The notes under the pieces are model-generated. The model did not search any database. It was not told where the DNA came from and saw only the letters and a list, made by a program, of their open reading frames with translations. From positions 186,001-250,000 of the forward strand of contig NZ_JACVPB010000003.1 of the NCBI RefSeq assembly GCF_018882085.1: a stretch of DNA of 64,000 bases, in the 5' to 3' direction. Both the position numbers and the translations under genes were made by a program. Of this stretch, positions 8,954 to 18,505 are shown piece after piece. This stretch comes from Polynucleobacter sp. AP-Reno-20A-A9. Lineage in GTDB: Bacteria > Pseudomonadota > Gammaproteobacteria > Burkholderiales > Burkholderiaceae. Every line of letters begins with the position of its first letter. Positions within the stretch are counted from its first letter, which is position 1.

Positions 8954-10213
8954 ATGACTATTAGTGTCAACACTATGCGGGCGATTGATCATTGGGTCGG
9001 TGTGCCTCTTTGTGCAATCGTTAGCCCTTTTATCGCCTTGATTGATCGCATAAAAAATATATTCAATCACGGCCCAGAGACTCCAAAAAAATTACTCTTT
9101 ATTGAGCTCTCAGAAATGGGAAGCGCCATTCTAGTAGATCCTGCAATGCGCAATGCGAAAGCTCGTGGGGCGGAGTTATTTTTCTTGATCTTCAAAAGCA
9201 ATCGCGCGAGCCTGACATTGCTCAACACTGTCAAACCAGAAAATATCTTCACCATTGATTCATCTAGCTTGGGTGGATTAATCAAAGATACGCTACGCTT
9301 TCTGATACTTGCTCGCAAGCACCGCATTGACACCGTCATTGACTTAGAGCTGTTCTCCCGCTTTACCGCCCTGCTGACTGGTATGTGTGGTGCGCGACGT
9401 CGCGTGGGATATCACATATTTCATGGCGAGGGATTGTGGCGTGGCTTCATGCTCACTCGCAAGGTGCATTACAACCCGCACATTCACATTACTAAAAATT
9501 TCTTGTCATTAATTCATGCGGCATTTGCCCAACAAATTGAAGTTCCATTTAGTAAGATTGAGATTCCAGACTCTGAAGTACGCCTAGAGCAAGCCATTAT
9601 TAATCCAAGCGCCCTAGAAAAAGTGCGTGAGCGTATTGAAAAAATGGCTAAAGAGGCACGTATCAATTACACACCTGAAAAAGATCGCCTCATTCTGATC
9701 AATCCGAATGCAAGTGACCTGCTTCCGCAGCGCCGTTGGGCTCAACAACGTTTTTCTGAACTCATTCAAGCAATCCATCAGCAATATCCAAACGATCTCA
9801 TCTTGATTACCGGCTCACCTGCTGAGTTTGTGTATGTTGAAAAAGTTCGGGCCGTTGCCAATGTTAAAAATGCGTTGAATTTTGCTGGACAGGTGAGCTT
9901 TGCTGAACTTCCACCTTTGTACACGCTATCGGATGTCATGGTTACTAACGACTCTGGTCCCGGTCACTTCTCTGCGGTGACACCATTAAGAACAGTTGTT
10001 CTGTTTGGACCCGAGACTCCAGCCCTATACGGCTCTGTTGGCAATTCTATTGCGATCACCGCCAATCTAGCTTGCTCGCCCTGCGTAAGCGCTGCCAATC
10101 ACCGTAAAACCCCTTGTCAGGACAACGTGTGCATGCAGGCCATCACCGTTCCACAAGTCCTGGATAAAGTCATCAAGCAATTACAAGATGCTGATACGGC
10201 AAAGGCTCGCTAA
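8954..10213 (+). CDS. Glycosyltransferase family 9 (ADP-heptose:LPS heptosyltransferase-like)
   Basis: A 419-residue GT-B enzyme. Family hallmarks are an N-terminal Rossmann start (LLFIELSEMGSAIL), the VDLELFSRFTALLTG segment, the nucleotide-sugar binding region around INPNASDLLPQRRW, and the VTNDSGPGHFSAV acceptor/donor loop, followed by VLFGPETP. GT9 proteins transfer ADP-heptose or related sugars in LPS core assembly on the inner face of the inner membrane. The N-terminal 40 residues before the Rossmann fold are more than in WaaC/WaaF and contain a hydrophobic stretch that may tether it to the membrane. It overlaps neither neighbour and is 5 nt from the PAP2 gene. Confidence 0.85.
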   Translation: MTISVNTMRAIDHWVGVPLCAIVSPFIALIDRIKNIFNHGPETPKKLLFIELSEMGSAILVDPAMRNAKARGAELFFLIFKSNRASLTLLNTVKPENIFTIDSSSLGGLIKDTLRFLILARKHRIDTVIDLELFSRFTALLTGMCGARRRVGYHIFHGEGLWRGFMLTRKVHYNPHIHITKNFLSLIHAAFAQQIEVPFSKIEIPDSEVRLEQAIINPSALEKVRERIEKMAKEARINYTPEKDRLILINPNASDLLPQRRWAQQRFSELIQAIHQQYPNDLILITGSPAEFVYVEKVRAVANVKNALNFAGQVSFAELPPLYTLSDVMVTNDSGPGHFSAVTPLRTVVLFGPETPALYGSVGNSIAITANLACSPCVSAANHRKTPCQDNVCMQAITVPQVLDKVIKQLQDADTAKAR

Positions 10214-10218
10214 GCTGG

Positions 10219-11010
10219 ATGAGTAAAAAAGTAATTTCTACCTATGCTTGGTTCATTCCATTAGCCCCTCTTGCGCTCGCTTGCGCAATTTATTTTGGTG
10301 AATTTCAAAGCGGTACTTTTTTATTTATTAACCGCTTTACACAATTACTGCCGGACACGTTTTGGGCTTGGCTTACTTTTTTAGGGAATGGTTGGGGGGT
10401 CTTTGCATTTGCCTTTCCATTACTGTTGCTTGCACCAAGGATGCTGACTGCTGGAATTTTTGCCGGCGGGATTGCTGCATTAGCAAGCACTGCTTTAAAA
10501 GGTTTCTTCGATCTACCGCGCCCTGCAGGCGTGCTGACCGATGGCAGCTTCTATCGCATTGGTGAAGCCTTACTTCACAAAGCCTTTCCTTCTGGACACA
10601 CACTGACTGCATTTGCTATTGCAAGCGCTTTATATTTTTCCGCAGATAAAGAAAAACGTACTCCATTCATGCCGTTATTTCTACTTGCAGCCTTAGTAGG
10701 TCTTTCACGTAGCGCTGTAGGGGCTCACTGGCTTACTGATGTTTTAGGTGGTGCGGGTGTTGGCATTTGGTGCGGAATGCTCGGGGCTTTAGCGGCCAAT
10801 CAATTTCCAGAAACCCAGCTGGGGCCAAGAAAAATCTGGTCGCATCTGATTGCGCTTGGCGGCGTTATCGCAATGTACGCCCACCTTACTCAAATCATGG
10901 ATCTGGAGTTAAATCTGCCAATGCAGTATCTCTCTATTGCCATTGTGGCTTTCACCCTAGTCTTTTATGTAAAGGCGCAATTTACTCAAGCGCCTCGCAA
11001 GGCAGAATAA
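10219..11010 (+). CDS. PAP2-family membrane phosphatase
   Basis: A 263-residue integral membrane phosphatase. The three PAP2 signature parts are visible: KGFFDLPRPAGVL (K-x6-RP), then FPSGHTLTAF (PSGH), then SRSAVGAHWLTDVLGG (SR-x5-H-x3-D). About six hydrophobic helices surround them. Family members dephosphorylate undecaprenyl pyrophosphate, phosphatidic acid or lipid A. Position at the end of the GT39/flippase/GT9 group suggests recycling or trimming of a lipid carrier used by the upstream glycosyltransferase, an inference from context. The gene starts 5 nt after the GT9 stop and ends 6 nt before rlmJ, so co-transcription is likely. Confidence 0.88.
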   Translation: MSKKVISTYAWFIPLAPLALACAIYFGEFQSGTFLFINRFTQLLPDTFWAWLTFLGNGWGVFAFAFPLLLLAPRMLTAGIFAGGIAALASTALKGFFDLPRPAGVLTDGSFYRIGEALLHKAFPSGHTLTAFAIASALYFSADKEKRTPFMPLFLLAALVGLSRSAVGAHWLTDVLGGAGVGIWCGMLGALAANQFPETQLGPRKIWSHLIALGGVIAMYAHLTQIMDLELNLPMQYLSIAIVAFTLVFYVKAQFTQAPRKAE

Positions 11011-11016
11011 TTCAAG

Positions 11017-11904
11017 ATGTTTAGTTATCGACATGCATTTCATGCGGGAAGTCACGCAGACATCCTCAAGCACCTCACCTTAATTCATTTAGTTCAGTAT
11101 CTTCAAGAAAAACCTGTAGCGATCACCTTTGTTGATACTCATGCAGGCGCCGGCATCTACAGCCTGCAAGATGGCTTTTCGACAGTGAGCAAAGAAGCTG
11201 ACGGTGGAATCTTTCGCCTCAAGCAATATGTGGAAACTTGCCATCGTGCAAATACTCCAGTCCCTGAGAGCATTCAAGAGTATCTGAAGTACATTGATGC
11301 TGAGAATATTGAAGGTCAACTGAACACCTATCCCGGCTCCCCCTTTATTCTGGCCCGCCTGCTTCGACCACAAGATCGACTCAAGCTATTTGAACTACAC
11401 CCTAAAGAGATTGATATTCTGCGCCACAATATTGGCGAGCTAAAGCAGTCTAGACAGATTGATATTTATGCCGAGGATAGCTTTGCCAGACTCAAAGGAC
11501 TACTCCCCCCTCCCAGTCGTCGCGGCCTTGTATTAATTGATCCTTCTTACGAAGATAAGCAAGACTATCGCTATCTTGAAGTCGCCATGGAAGAGGCACT
11601 GCAACGCTTTGCCACAGGTTGCTATGCGATTTGGTATCCAGTACTACCTAGAAGAGAATCGGCAGCCCTGCCTGATCGTCTGAAAAAAATTGCTACAGCA
11701 CATAAACGCTCTTGGTTACATGCAGAATTACGTGTTGAAAATGCGCCAGGTGAGCGCCGTTTACAAGCTAGTGGAATGTTTATTATCAACCCACCATGGA
11801 CTCTAGAAAAACATCTAGCGCAGGCTCTACCCACTTTGACCAAGGCTTTAGGAATTAATGGCGGCGGCCAGTTCTTACTGAAGAGCTTTGAGGCCAAAAA
11901 CTAG
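11017..11904 (+). CDS. rlmJ: 23S rRNA (adenine(2030)-N6)-methyltransferase
   Basis: A 295-residue SAM-dependent methyltransferase that modifies A2030 of 23S rRNA. The N-terminus MFSYRHAFHAGSHADILKH is diagnostic for RlmJ. TFVDTHAGAGIY forms the SAM-binding motif I. The catalytic motif reads DPSYEDKQDY where the general N6-adenine methyltransferase form is DPPY, so Ser replaces the second Pro; it probably remains active. It is the last gene of the plus-strand run. Its TAG stop shares the palindrome CTAG with the stop of the convergent SOUL-family gene, so the two coding ends overlap by 4 nt. Confidence 0.94.
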   Translation: MFSYRHAFHAGSHADILKHLTLIHLVQYLQEKPVAITFVDTHAGAGIYSLQDGFSTVSKEADGGIFRLKQYVETCHRANTPVPESIQEYLKYIDAENIEGQLNTYPGSPFILARLLRPQDRLKLFELHPKEIDILRHNIGELKQSRQIDIYAEDSFARLKGLLPPPSRRGLVLIDPSYEDKQDYRYLEVAMEEALQRFATGCYAIWYPVLPRRESAALPDRLKKIATAHKRSWLHAELRVENAPGERRLQASGMFIINPPWTLEKHLAQALPTLTKALGINGGGQFLLKSFEAKN

Positions 11905-12529
11905 TCACGCAGGTTAATCAAAACCTCGTTGCGACGCATGAAGGGCAAAGTCCAAGGCGGGTTGTAGCGTGCAAAATTAGGGTTACCTGCACCCATTAAA
12001 TGGCGAGTCTTGAGCCACTGCTCTAGCTCCAATGTTTTTTCAGCTACTTTCTGATTGTTATAAAAACCACTAAAGCTAATCACTGCCTTTTTACCGCGGG
12101 AATTTGGCGCAATTGCACCTTTGAATTCATGGGCTTGGGTATTGATTCCATCGTATATTCAGCCGGCATCACAAATGACACTGTCCATTTGCCCGCATTT
12201 GACTCAATTCCTACAGGTGCAGTCATTGCAATCTTTTCGCTCTTTACTGATTGATCTTCAATTGTCACAGGCGCAGTCATTGCGATTTTTTCACTCACTT
12301 GATTCTGACCAAAAATATATGCAGCAATCAAACGAAACCCTTGGCTCGAGGCCTCATCTAAATCACCTTCAACCTGCACCTCAGCCACAATCATTGGCGC
12401 ATAAGAGCGAATTTCAAAAGGGGGCTCTTTTTCGAGAACAGCATATTTTGGCTCTTCGGTTGCCATGACTGCTCCTGTAAAGGTAAGTGCAATGAAAAAT
12501 AAAACACTTTTAAAGAAAGAGCTATCCAT
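11901..12529 (-). pseudogene. SOUL heme-binding family protein, interrupted by a -1 frameshift
   Basis: A secreted SOUL/HBP-family protein in two frames. The first part has a signal peptide (MDSSFFKSVLFFIALTFTGAVMA) and the family core (YAVLEKEPPFEIRSYAPMIVAEV, duplicated EKIAMTAPV motifs, FVMPAEY) and ends at a TGA at 12080-12082. The remaining family C-terminus (VISFSGFYN...AEKTLELEQWL...ARYNPPWTLPFMRRNEVLI) continues in the next frame to a stop at 11901. The break is at a run of five A (plus-strand T-run 12088-12092). One more A, or a -1 slip of the AAA codon, restores a continuous protein of about 209 residues. It could be an assembly error, a recent pseudogene, or real recoding. Upstream coding overlaps the LD-carboxypeptidase stop through TAATG. 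Confidence 0.8.
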
Positions 12530-12546
12530 ACGGACTTCAATAAACA

Positions 12547-13946
<1,400 letters not shown>

Positions 13947-14411
13947 TTAGACAGGATGCACATCAGCCCAGCAATTGGGCGTCTCATAAAGACGAATGGA
14001 AGAGAGCTCTAAGCGGCCACTAAAAGCTTTGCTGAAAACGGGTTTCAATATTGCAAAGGCAGCGTTAGCTAAGTTCTCGACAGTAGGAACGTGTTCCATG
14101 ACGACTGTTTTGTGACCAGGTAAGGTCGACAAAAAAGCGACTAAACCTTCATCCTCTTTGGCCACTAAAAATGCATGATCCCAAAGATCGACTACGTGTT
14201 GGTTTGTTAAGCGCTTGATATCACCAAAGTCGAGCACCATGCCATCATCTGCTTTACCAGGATGATCGGCTACCTGGCCAGTCAGCGTGACTTCAATTGC
14301 ATAACGATGTCCATGCAGATGGCGACATTGGCCATCATGATTAGGAATACGATGCCCGGAGTCAAACTCAAGGCGGCGGGTAATGGAGATGGCAGGTTGT
14401 TTATTTGTCAT
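13947..14411 (-). CDS. queD: 6-carboxytetrahydropterin synthase
   Basis: A 154-residue PTPS-family enzyme of the queuosine/7-deazaguanine pathway, converting dihydroneopterin triphosphate to 6-carboxy-5,6,7,8-tetrahydropterin. Zinc ligands are seen in FDSGHRI and CRHLHGHRYAIEV, with the catalytic Cys in QCRH. The VLDFGDIKRL and TVENLANAAF segments are typical. It follows queE by 35 nt and abuts tadA, so the two que genes form a unit. queC and queF are not in the window. Confidence 0.93.
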   Translation of the reverse strand: MTNKQPAISITRRLEFDSGHRIPNHDGQCRHLHGHRYAIEVTLTGQVADHPGKADDGMVLDFGDIKRLTNQHVVDLWDHAFLVAKEDEGLVAFLSTLPGHKTVVMEHVPTVENLANAAFAILKPVFSKAFSGRLELSSIRLYETPNCWADVHPV

Positions 14412-14446
14412 TAGGTGCTTATTTAATCCTGTTTGAGCTTAGTCAA

Positions 14447-15100
14447 CTATCGAATCCCAATCAGTTTATGAGATTGCAGACTCAACCTCCACAAAGGACG
14501 CTTTTGGCATAAGCTTACTGCTAACTCAGTATTGCTTTTGAGGTTTTGCCCATCCATGGGCTGCAAGAAACGATTGCGATAATCCATCCCCTCAAAGCGG
14601 GCCATGAGTTTTTCTAATGCCTGATGGTCATTTTGCGGGATCACTAGCTTTAATTCATCGGCTTGAAGAACGATCAGGTCAGAACCAGCTTTAGGACTTA
14701 CGCAAACCCAATCCACTCCTTTGGGAACTTTGATGGTGCCATTCGTCTCAATTGCCACTTCAAAACCTTTTTGATGAAGTGCTGCAATCAACTCTTCGTC
14801 TAATTGCAAGAGCGGCTCTCCGCCCGTGAAAACCACATAACGCTGCTGAGGACCGGCCGAAGTGCTTCGCCATGAAGCCTCGATGGCATCAGCAAGTGAA
14901 GCGGCAGTTTCAAACTTGCCACCGCCAGCACCATCGCTACCTACAAAATCGGTATCGCAAAACTGGCAAATAGCTGTTGCGCGATCCTCTTCACGACCGC
15001 TCCAAAGATTGCATCCAGCAAAACGACAAAATACGGCCGCCCTACCAGTGTGGGTGCCTTCGCCTTGGAGCGTGGGAAATAGTTCTTTTACGGTATACAT
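14447..15100 (-). CDS. queE: 7-carboxy-7-deazaguanine synthase, radical SAM
   Basis: A 217-residue radical SAM enzyme that ring-contracts 6-carboxytetrahydropterin to 7-carboxy-7-deazaguanine. The cluster ligands are in GCNLWSG and CQFCDT, giving CX14CX2C. This is the hybrid cluster motif known for QueE of Burkholderia multivorans. ELFPTLQGEG at the N-terminus and VFTGGEPLLQ, the SAM-binding GGE motif, are also present. It starts the queE-queD-tadA run and lies 28 nt after a lipoprotein gene. Confidence 0.95.
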   Translation of the reverse strand: MYTVKELFPTLQGEGTHTGRAAVFCRFAGCNLWSGREEDRATAICQFCDTDFVGSDGAGGGKFETAASLADAIEASWRSTSAGPQQRYVVFTGGEPLLQLDEELIAALHQKGFEVAIETNGTIKVPKGVDWVCVSPKAGSDLIVLQADELKLVIPQNDHQALEKLMARFEGMDYRNRFLQPMDGQNLKSNTELAVSLCQKRPLWRLSLQSHKLIGIR

Positions 15101-15128
15101 AGCAATGCATCTATTTTAAGCGCTTTGC

Positions 15129-15857
15129 TTATTTCCAGGAGATTAACTCCCACTCCAGATAGTCTTCCCAGTAGGCATTAGCCCAATACACGCCAGTAGT
15201 GATATAGCGGCCTGAACTGCGTCGAATAACCCAGCGTCCGATTTCTGGCGCAAACCACAAGTCCTCTTGCCGTTGATTGCCAACCCTAAACAGGTCATTA
15301 CTTACAAAATTCGGCATTTCGTTATGAATCCGCAACACTAAAAATTGCCCAGCGGGGGTATTAATCCGCTCCCATTGCGATGCAGTCATACTAAGCCCCC
15401 AGTAATAAGCTCCATCGGGGTATCCGAGCACTTGATATTGGGACGTAAAAAATCCATCCCAGCCAGCCTGTAATTTTGGGGGCCACATCGGGATAGGCTT
15501 TATGAATTTCTGAGTTGGCTTCCAATGGGGGTCTTGTACAACATAACCCCAGGGGGATTGAACTTCATCTGGAAGGGGTCCAGACTTAATGCTCGTGCGA
15601 GCAATGCGCACTTCATTGCCAACAGAAACTACTTTTTCGGTGACGGTATCTACGATCTCTTGATTAAATACATTCCGAACTTGATAAACCCATTCTTGAC
15701 CTATCTTGGGCGCTCTGACTACTGGAGCTGGTATGGGCTGAGATTCAAGGATGCCCCGTGGGTAGGGTTGAGAAGAGATGCATGCGGCCAGTAAGACTGG
15801 CAGCATCAATAAGATAAAGCGACGCAAAGAGCCTACTTGTAAGAAGTCAGCTGCCAT
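15129..15857 (-). CDS. Predicted lipoprotein, paralogue of the adjacent upstream gene
   Basis: About 242 residues. A hydrophobic segment ends in LLAAC, a good lipobox, so the mature protein should be lipid-anchored. The mature part has IGQEWVYQVRNVF, TVTEKVVSVGNEV, VQSPWGYVVQDPHW, FIKPIPMWPPKL and LWFAPEIGRWVIRRSSG. These align along the whole length with the product of 15833-16534, so the two are tandem paralogues. The ATG at 15857 lies inside the upstream gene and a TTG nearer the hydrophobic stretch is also possible. I do not recognise the family. Conserved Trp/aromatic motifs suggest a beta-rich extracytoplasmic domain. Function unknown. Confidence 0.75.
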   Translation of the reverse strand: MAADFLQVGSLRRFILLMLPVLLAACISSQPYPRGILESQPIPAPVVRAPKIGQEWVYQVRNVFNQEIVDTVTEKVVSVGNEVRIARTSIKSGPLPDEVQSPWGYVVQDPHWKPTQKFIKPIPMWPPKLQAGWDGFFTSQYQVLGYPDGAYYWGLSMTASQWERINTPAGQFLVLRIHNEMPNFVSNDLFRVGNQRQEDLWFAPEIGRWVIRRSSGRYITTGVYWANAYWEDYLEWELISWK

Positions 15858-16534
15858 TGAAAACTATCTTCTAAATTGGGCATACCTAGCTGGCCTTGAA
15901 TCATGTACGAACCAGAGGACTCTCGTGCTACCCAGCGTCCAATGCTCGGCGCAAACCAAACGGTTTCTTTGCGAATGCAATTTACTTTATTGTCATCATT
16001 GCTCTCATAGTTGATGAGGTTTTGATAACGCAAGGTTAAGAATGTTCCGGCAGGCACAGTAATCTGCTCCCAGCCATGCGCACTCATAAATTCCTGCCAG
16101 CCATAGGCCGAATCTGGATAGCCCGCTATTTTGTATTTGGTGTTGAGCTGCTTATTCCAGCTGGAAGACAACTCTGATGGCCATAAAGGGATAGCTGGAG
16201 TAAAGCTAATCGTACGCGACCACTGCGGATCAATCTGCACTACACCCCATGGGCCCTGCACTTCGTTCGACAGCTTGCCACCGCTTTCATCTGTACGCTC
16301 AATCACAATAGTCGAGCCAACGCTAGCAAGACGCTCGGTAATAATTCCTAAGTTTTTCCCATCGAATACATTGCGCTTGATATAAGACCACTCCTGGCCG
16401 ACTTGAGGGGCTCGCACTAATGGGAGAGGCTTTGGTTGTGCAACCGGTGTCCCGCGCTCATATGAAAGAGGAACCCCGCAAGCTACTGGGGCTAATGCGG
16501 CTGATGCAATAAAAGTACGACGCGATAAATTCAT
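15833..16534 (-). CDS. Predicted lipoprotein with Tat-like signal, paralogue of the next gene
   Basis: I start it at the ATG at 16534, which has a near-perfect ribosome site (CAGGAGAAATCA). The N-terminus MNLSRRTFIASAALAPVAC combines a twin-arginine-like motif (SRRTFI) with a lipobox-like PVAC. The mature domain, with QVGQEWSYIKRNVF, SNEVQGPWGVVQIDPQW, FTPAIPLWPSEL and VWFAPSIGRWVARESSG, is clearly paralogous to the product of 15129-15857. If the Tat signal is genuine, this copy would be exported folded, unlike its Sec-type sibling. It lies 63 nt after the radical SAM gene. Family and function are not recognised. Confidence 0.75.
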   Translation of the reverse strand: MNLSRRTFIASAALAPVACGVPLSYERGTPVAQPKPLPLVRAPQVGQEWSYIKRNVFDGKNLGIITERLASVGSTIVIERTDESGGKLSNEVQGPWGVVQIDPQWSRTISFTPAIPLWPSELSSSWNKQLNTKYKIAGYPDSAYGWQEFMSAHGWEQITVPAGTFLTLRYQNLINYESNDDNKVNCIRKETVWFAPSIGRWVARESSGSYMIQGQLGMPNLEDSFQWQLTSYK

Positions 16535-16597
16535 TGATTTCTCCTGCGTTAATTGGGAGCTTTGCAAATAATTGTAAGTCTGATTTATACGGGTGGG

Positions 16598-18496
16598 CTA
16601 GCGATATAAAGCATTTTGTATGAAATTCTTAGGGATCGTTGTCTTTGGTACAGCAATACCCAAACCATCAAACCAAGACTGTGCTTTGATCTCAAAGCCT
16701 ACGCCATGCATATAGTTATAAATGGCCTTTTTTAGCCCCTGGCCGAGCGCGTCATGATCAACTCCAGTAGGATCAATGAAGGCTACATCATTCTTGGCGA
16801 AAGTGATTTCCGGCAATGGAATGAGTTCAATGCCGTACTCTTGAGGATTCAGGCCGACAGGAGAATGCACGGTACAAATAAAACGATGGAAGAAGCCACT
16901 TTGTATACAGCCATTCTCAAATAACTGCCTTACATACTCCAAAGCATCCACCGTCTCCTGGACGGTTTGTGTAGGGAAGCCATACATTAAATAAGCATGA
17001 ACCAAGATGCCGGCATCTGAGAAACCTTTAGTAACTTGAGCAACCTGCTCAACCGACACACCCTTTTTCATGAGATTGAGCAGGCGATCAGAGGCTACTT
17101 CGAGGCCTCCAGACATCGCAATACATCCACTTTTTGCCAGCAACTCTGCCAATTCAGGTGTGAAGGTTTTCTCAAAACGAATATTGCCCCACCAAGAGAT
17201 CAGCACCTTGCGGCGAATGAGCTCCTCAGCTAGCGCCTTTAATATCTTAGGTGGCGCAGCTTCATCTACAAAATGAAATCCTGTCTGCCCAGTCTCGTGA
17301 ACAATTTGCTCAATGCGGTCCACCAATAAACTGGCTGACGCAGTTTCATAGCGAGAGATGTAATCAAGAGATACGTCACAGAAGCTACATTTTTTCCAAT
17401 AACATCCATGCGCAACAGTTAGCTTATTCCAGCGGCCGTCGCTCCATAAGCGATGCATGGGGTTGAGCATATCCAAAAGGGATAAATAAGAATCCAGCGG
17501 CAACCCATCCCAAGTGGCAGTTCCAACTTCTTCAAAAGGAACATCTAGCTCTTGCCAATTCAGATATTGCACTTGGTTTTTGGAATTCCGAATAAAGGTG
17601 CGCACCAATCTTTCTGTGGAGCGTTTGCCGCCGAGGTGCTCGAGCAAAGCAAGCAGTGGTCTCTCACCAGAATCTAGCGTAATGAAATCAACATAATCAA
17701 AGATGCGAGCATCTGATAGCTCTCGAAGCTCTGTATTGACATAGCCTCCACCTAAGGCAATCTTGATTTTGGAATGTGATTTTTTAATCACCTGGGCTAT
17801 ACGCAAGGCCGCATACATTGCCCCGGGGAAGGGTACCGATAGAAGCACTATCTCCGGCTGGTGGCGCTCAATCGCTTTGCCGGCTAAATCTTGTAAATGC
17901 AGATCCATGAGTGTTGGCTTAGCCTGGAGAGCATCAGCCAAAGGCGTAAATGTAGGCTGACTGCTTGCTAAAGACTCTGCATAGCGCACGAATTCAAAGC
18001 GATCATCAACTGCATCACGTAATACATCGGATAAATCATTGAGATAAAGAGTGGCTAAATGACGCGCTCTATCTTGCGACCCCAGGGCACCAAAGGCCCA
18101 AGACAAAGAATCGCCTGCCTCTTCATCATCAAATGCATCAAGAGAGGCAAAGCGTGGCCCCTCAGGTAAAAAATCACGGGTATTGATGCGATGACTTAAA
18201 GTGCTATCGCGCCCCTGTAAGAAACTAATGGTCGGAGCAATGGTGGATTGATATGAATCAAAGTAATCCAGAAAGAAATTGACGCTGGCACTGCGACCCT
18301 CTTCGGGAACAGTGAGCGCTTGAGTGCGAATCTCCACCATACCCTCTGGAGTAAAAAAACTCAGCACCAACGCCAAGGCGAGATCCTCTTGAACAGCATC
18401 AACACCACGCGATCTCAAGAACCCCGTGAGATAGGCCGTAGAAGGATACGGCGTATTCAGCTGGGTCATGGGTGGAATGAGACTTAATACCTTCAT
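16598..18496 (-). CDS. B12-binding-domain radical SAM protein with CX4CX2C motif
   Basis: A 632-residue protein. The N-terminal part up to about residue 290 resembles a cobalamin-binding Rossmann domain of the kind fused to radical SAM enzymes (MKVLSLIPPMTQLNTPYPS at the start, then IVLLSVPFPGAMYAALRIA and IALGGGYVNTEL). The radical SAM core follows with the cluster motif AHGCYWKKCSFCD, giving Cys365, Cys370 and Cys373 in CX4CX2C spacing rather than the usual CX3CX2C. SGGLEVASDRLL and YLMYGFPTQT are TIM-barrel strands. The start is 9 nt after the DUF455 gene, so the two are probably co-expressed. Substrate unknown; a methyl transfer or rearrangement is typical of the class. Confidence 0.82.
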   Translation of the reverse strand: MKVLSLIPPMTQLNTPYPSTAYLTGFLRSRGVDAVQEDLALALVLSFFTPEGMVEIRTQALTVPEEGRSASVNFFLDYFDSYQSTIAPTISFLQGRDSTLSHRINTRDFLPEGPRFASLDAFDDEEAGDSLSWAFGALGSQDRARHLATLYLNDLSDVLRDAVDDRFEFVRYAESLASSQPTFTPLADALQAKPTLMDLHLQDLAGKAIERHQPEIVLLSVPFPGAMYAALRIAQVIKKSHSKIKIALGGGYVNTELRELSDARIFDYVDFITLDSGERPLLALLEHLGGKRSTERLVRTFIRNSKNQVQYLNWQELDVPFEEVGTATWDGLPLDSYLSLLDMLNPMHRLWSDGRWNKLTVAHGCYWKKCSFCDVSLDYISRYETASASLLVDRIEQIVHETGQTGFHFVDEAAPPKILKALAEELIRRKVLISWWGNIRFEKTFTPELAELLAKSGCIAMSGGLEVASDRLLNLMKKGVSVEQVAQVTKGFSDAGILVHAYLMYGFPTQTVQETVDALEYVRQLFENGCIQSGFFHRFICTVHSPVGLNPQEYGIELIPLPEITFAKNDVAFIDPTGVDHDALGQGLKKAIYNYMHGVGFEIKAQSWFDGLGIAVPKTTIPKNFIQNALYR

Positions 18497-18505
18497 CTTT
18501 ATTTA

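Noticed and set aside
14447-15100. Odd cysteine spacing in QueE as an anomaly
   Set aside because: CX14CX2C is the known hybrid cluster motif of Burkholderia-type QueE and needs no special explanation.
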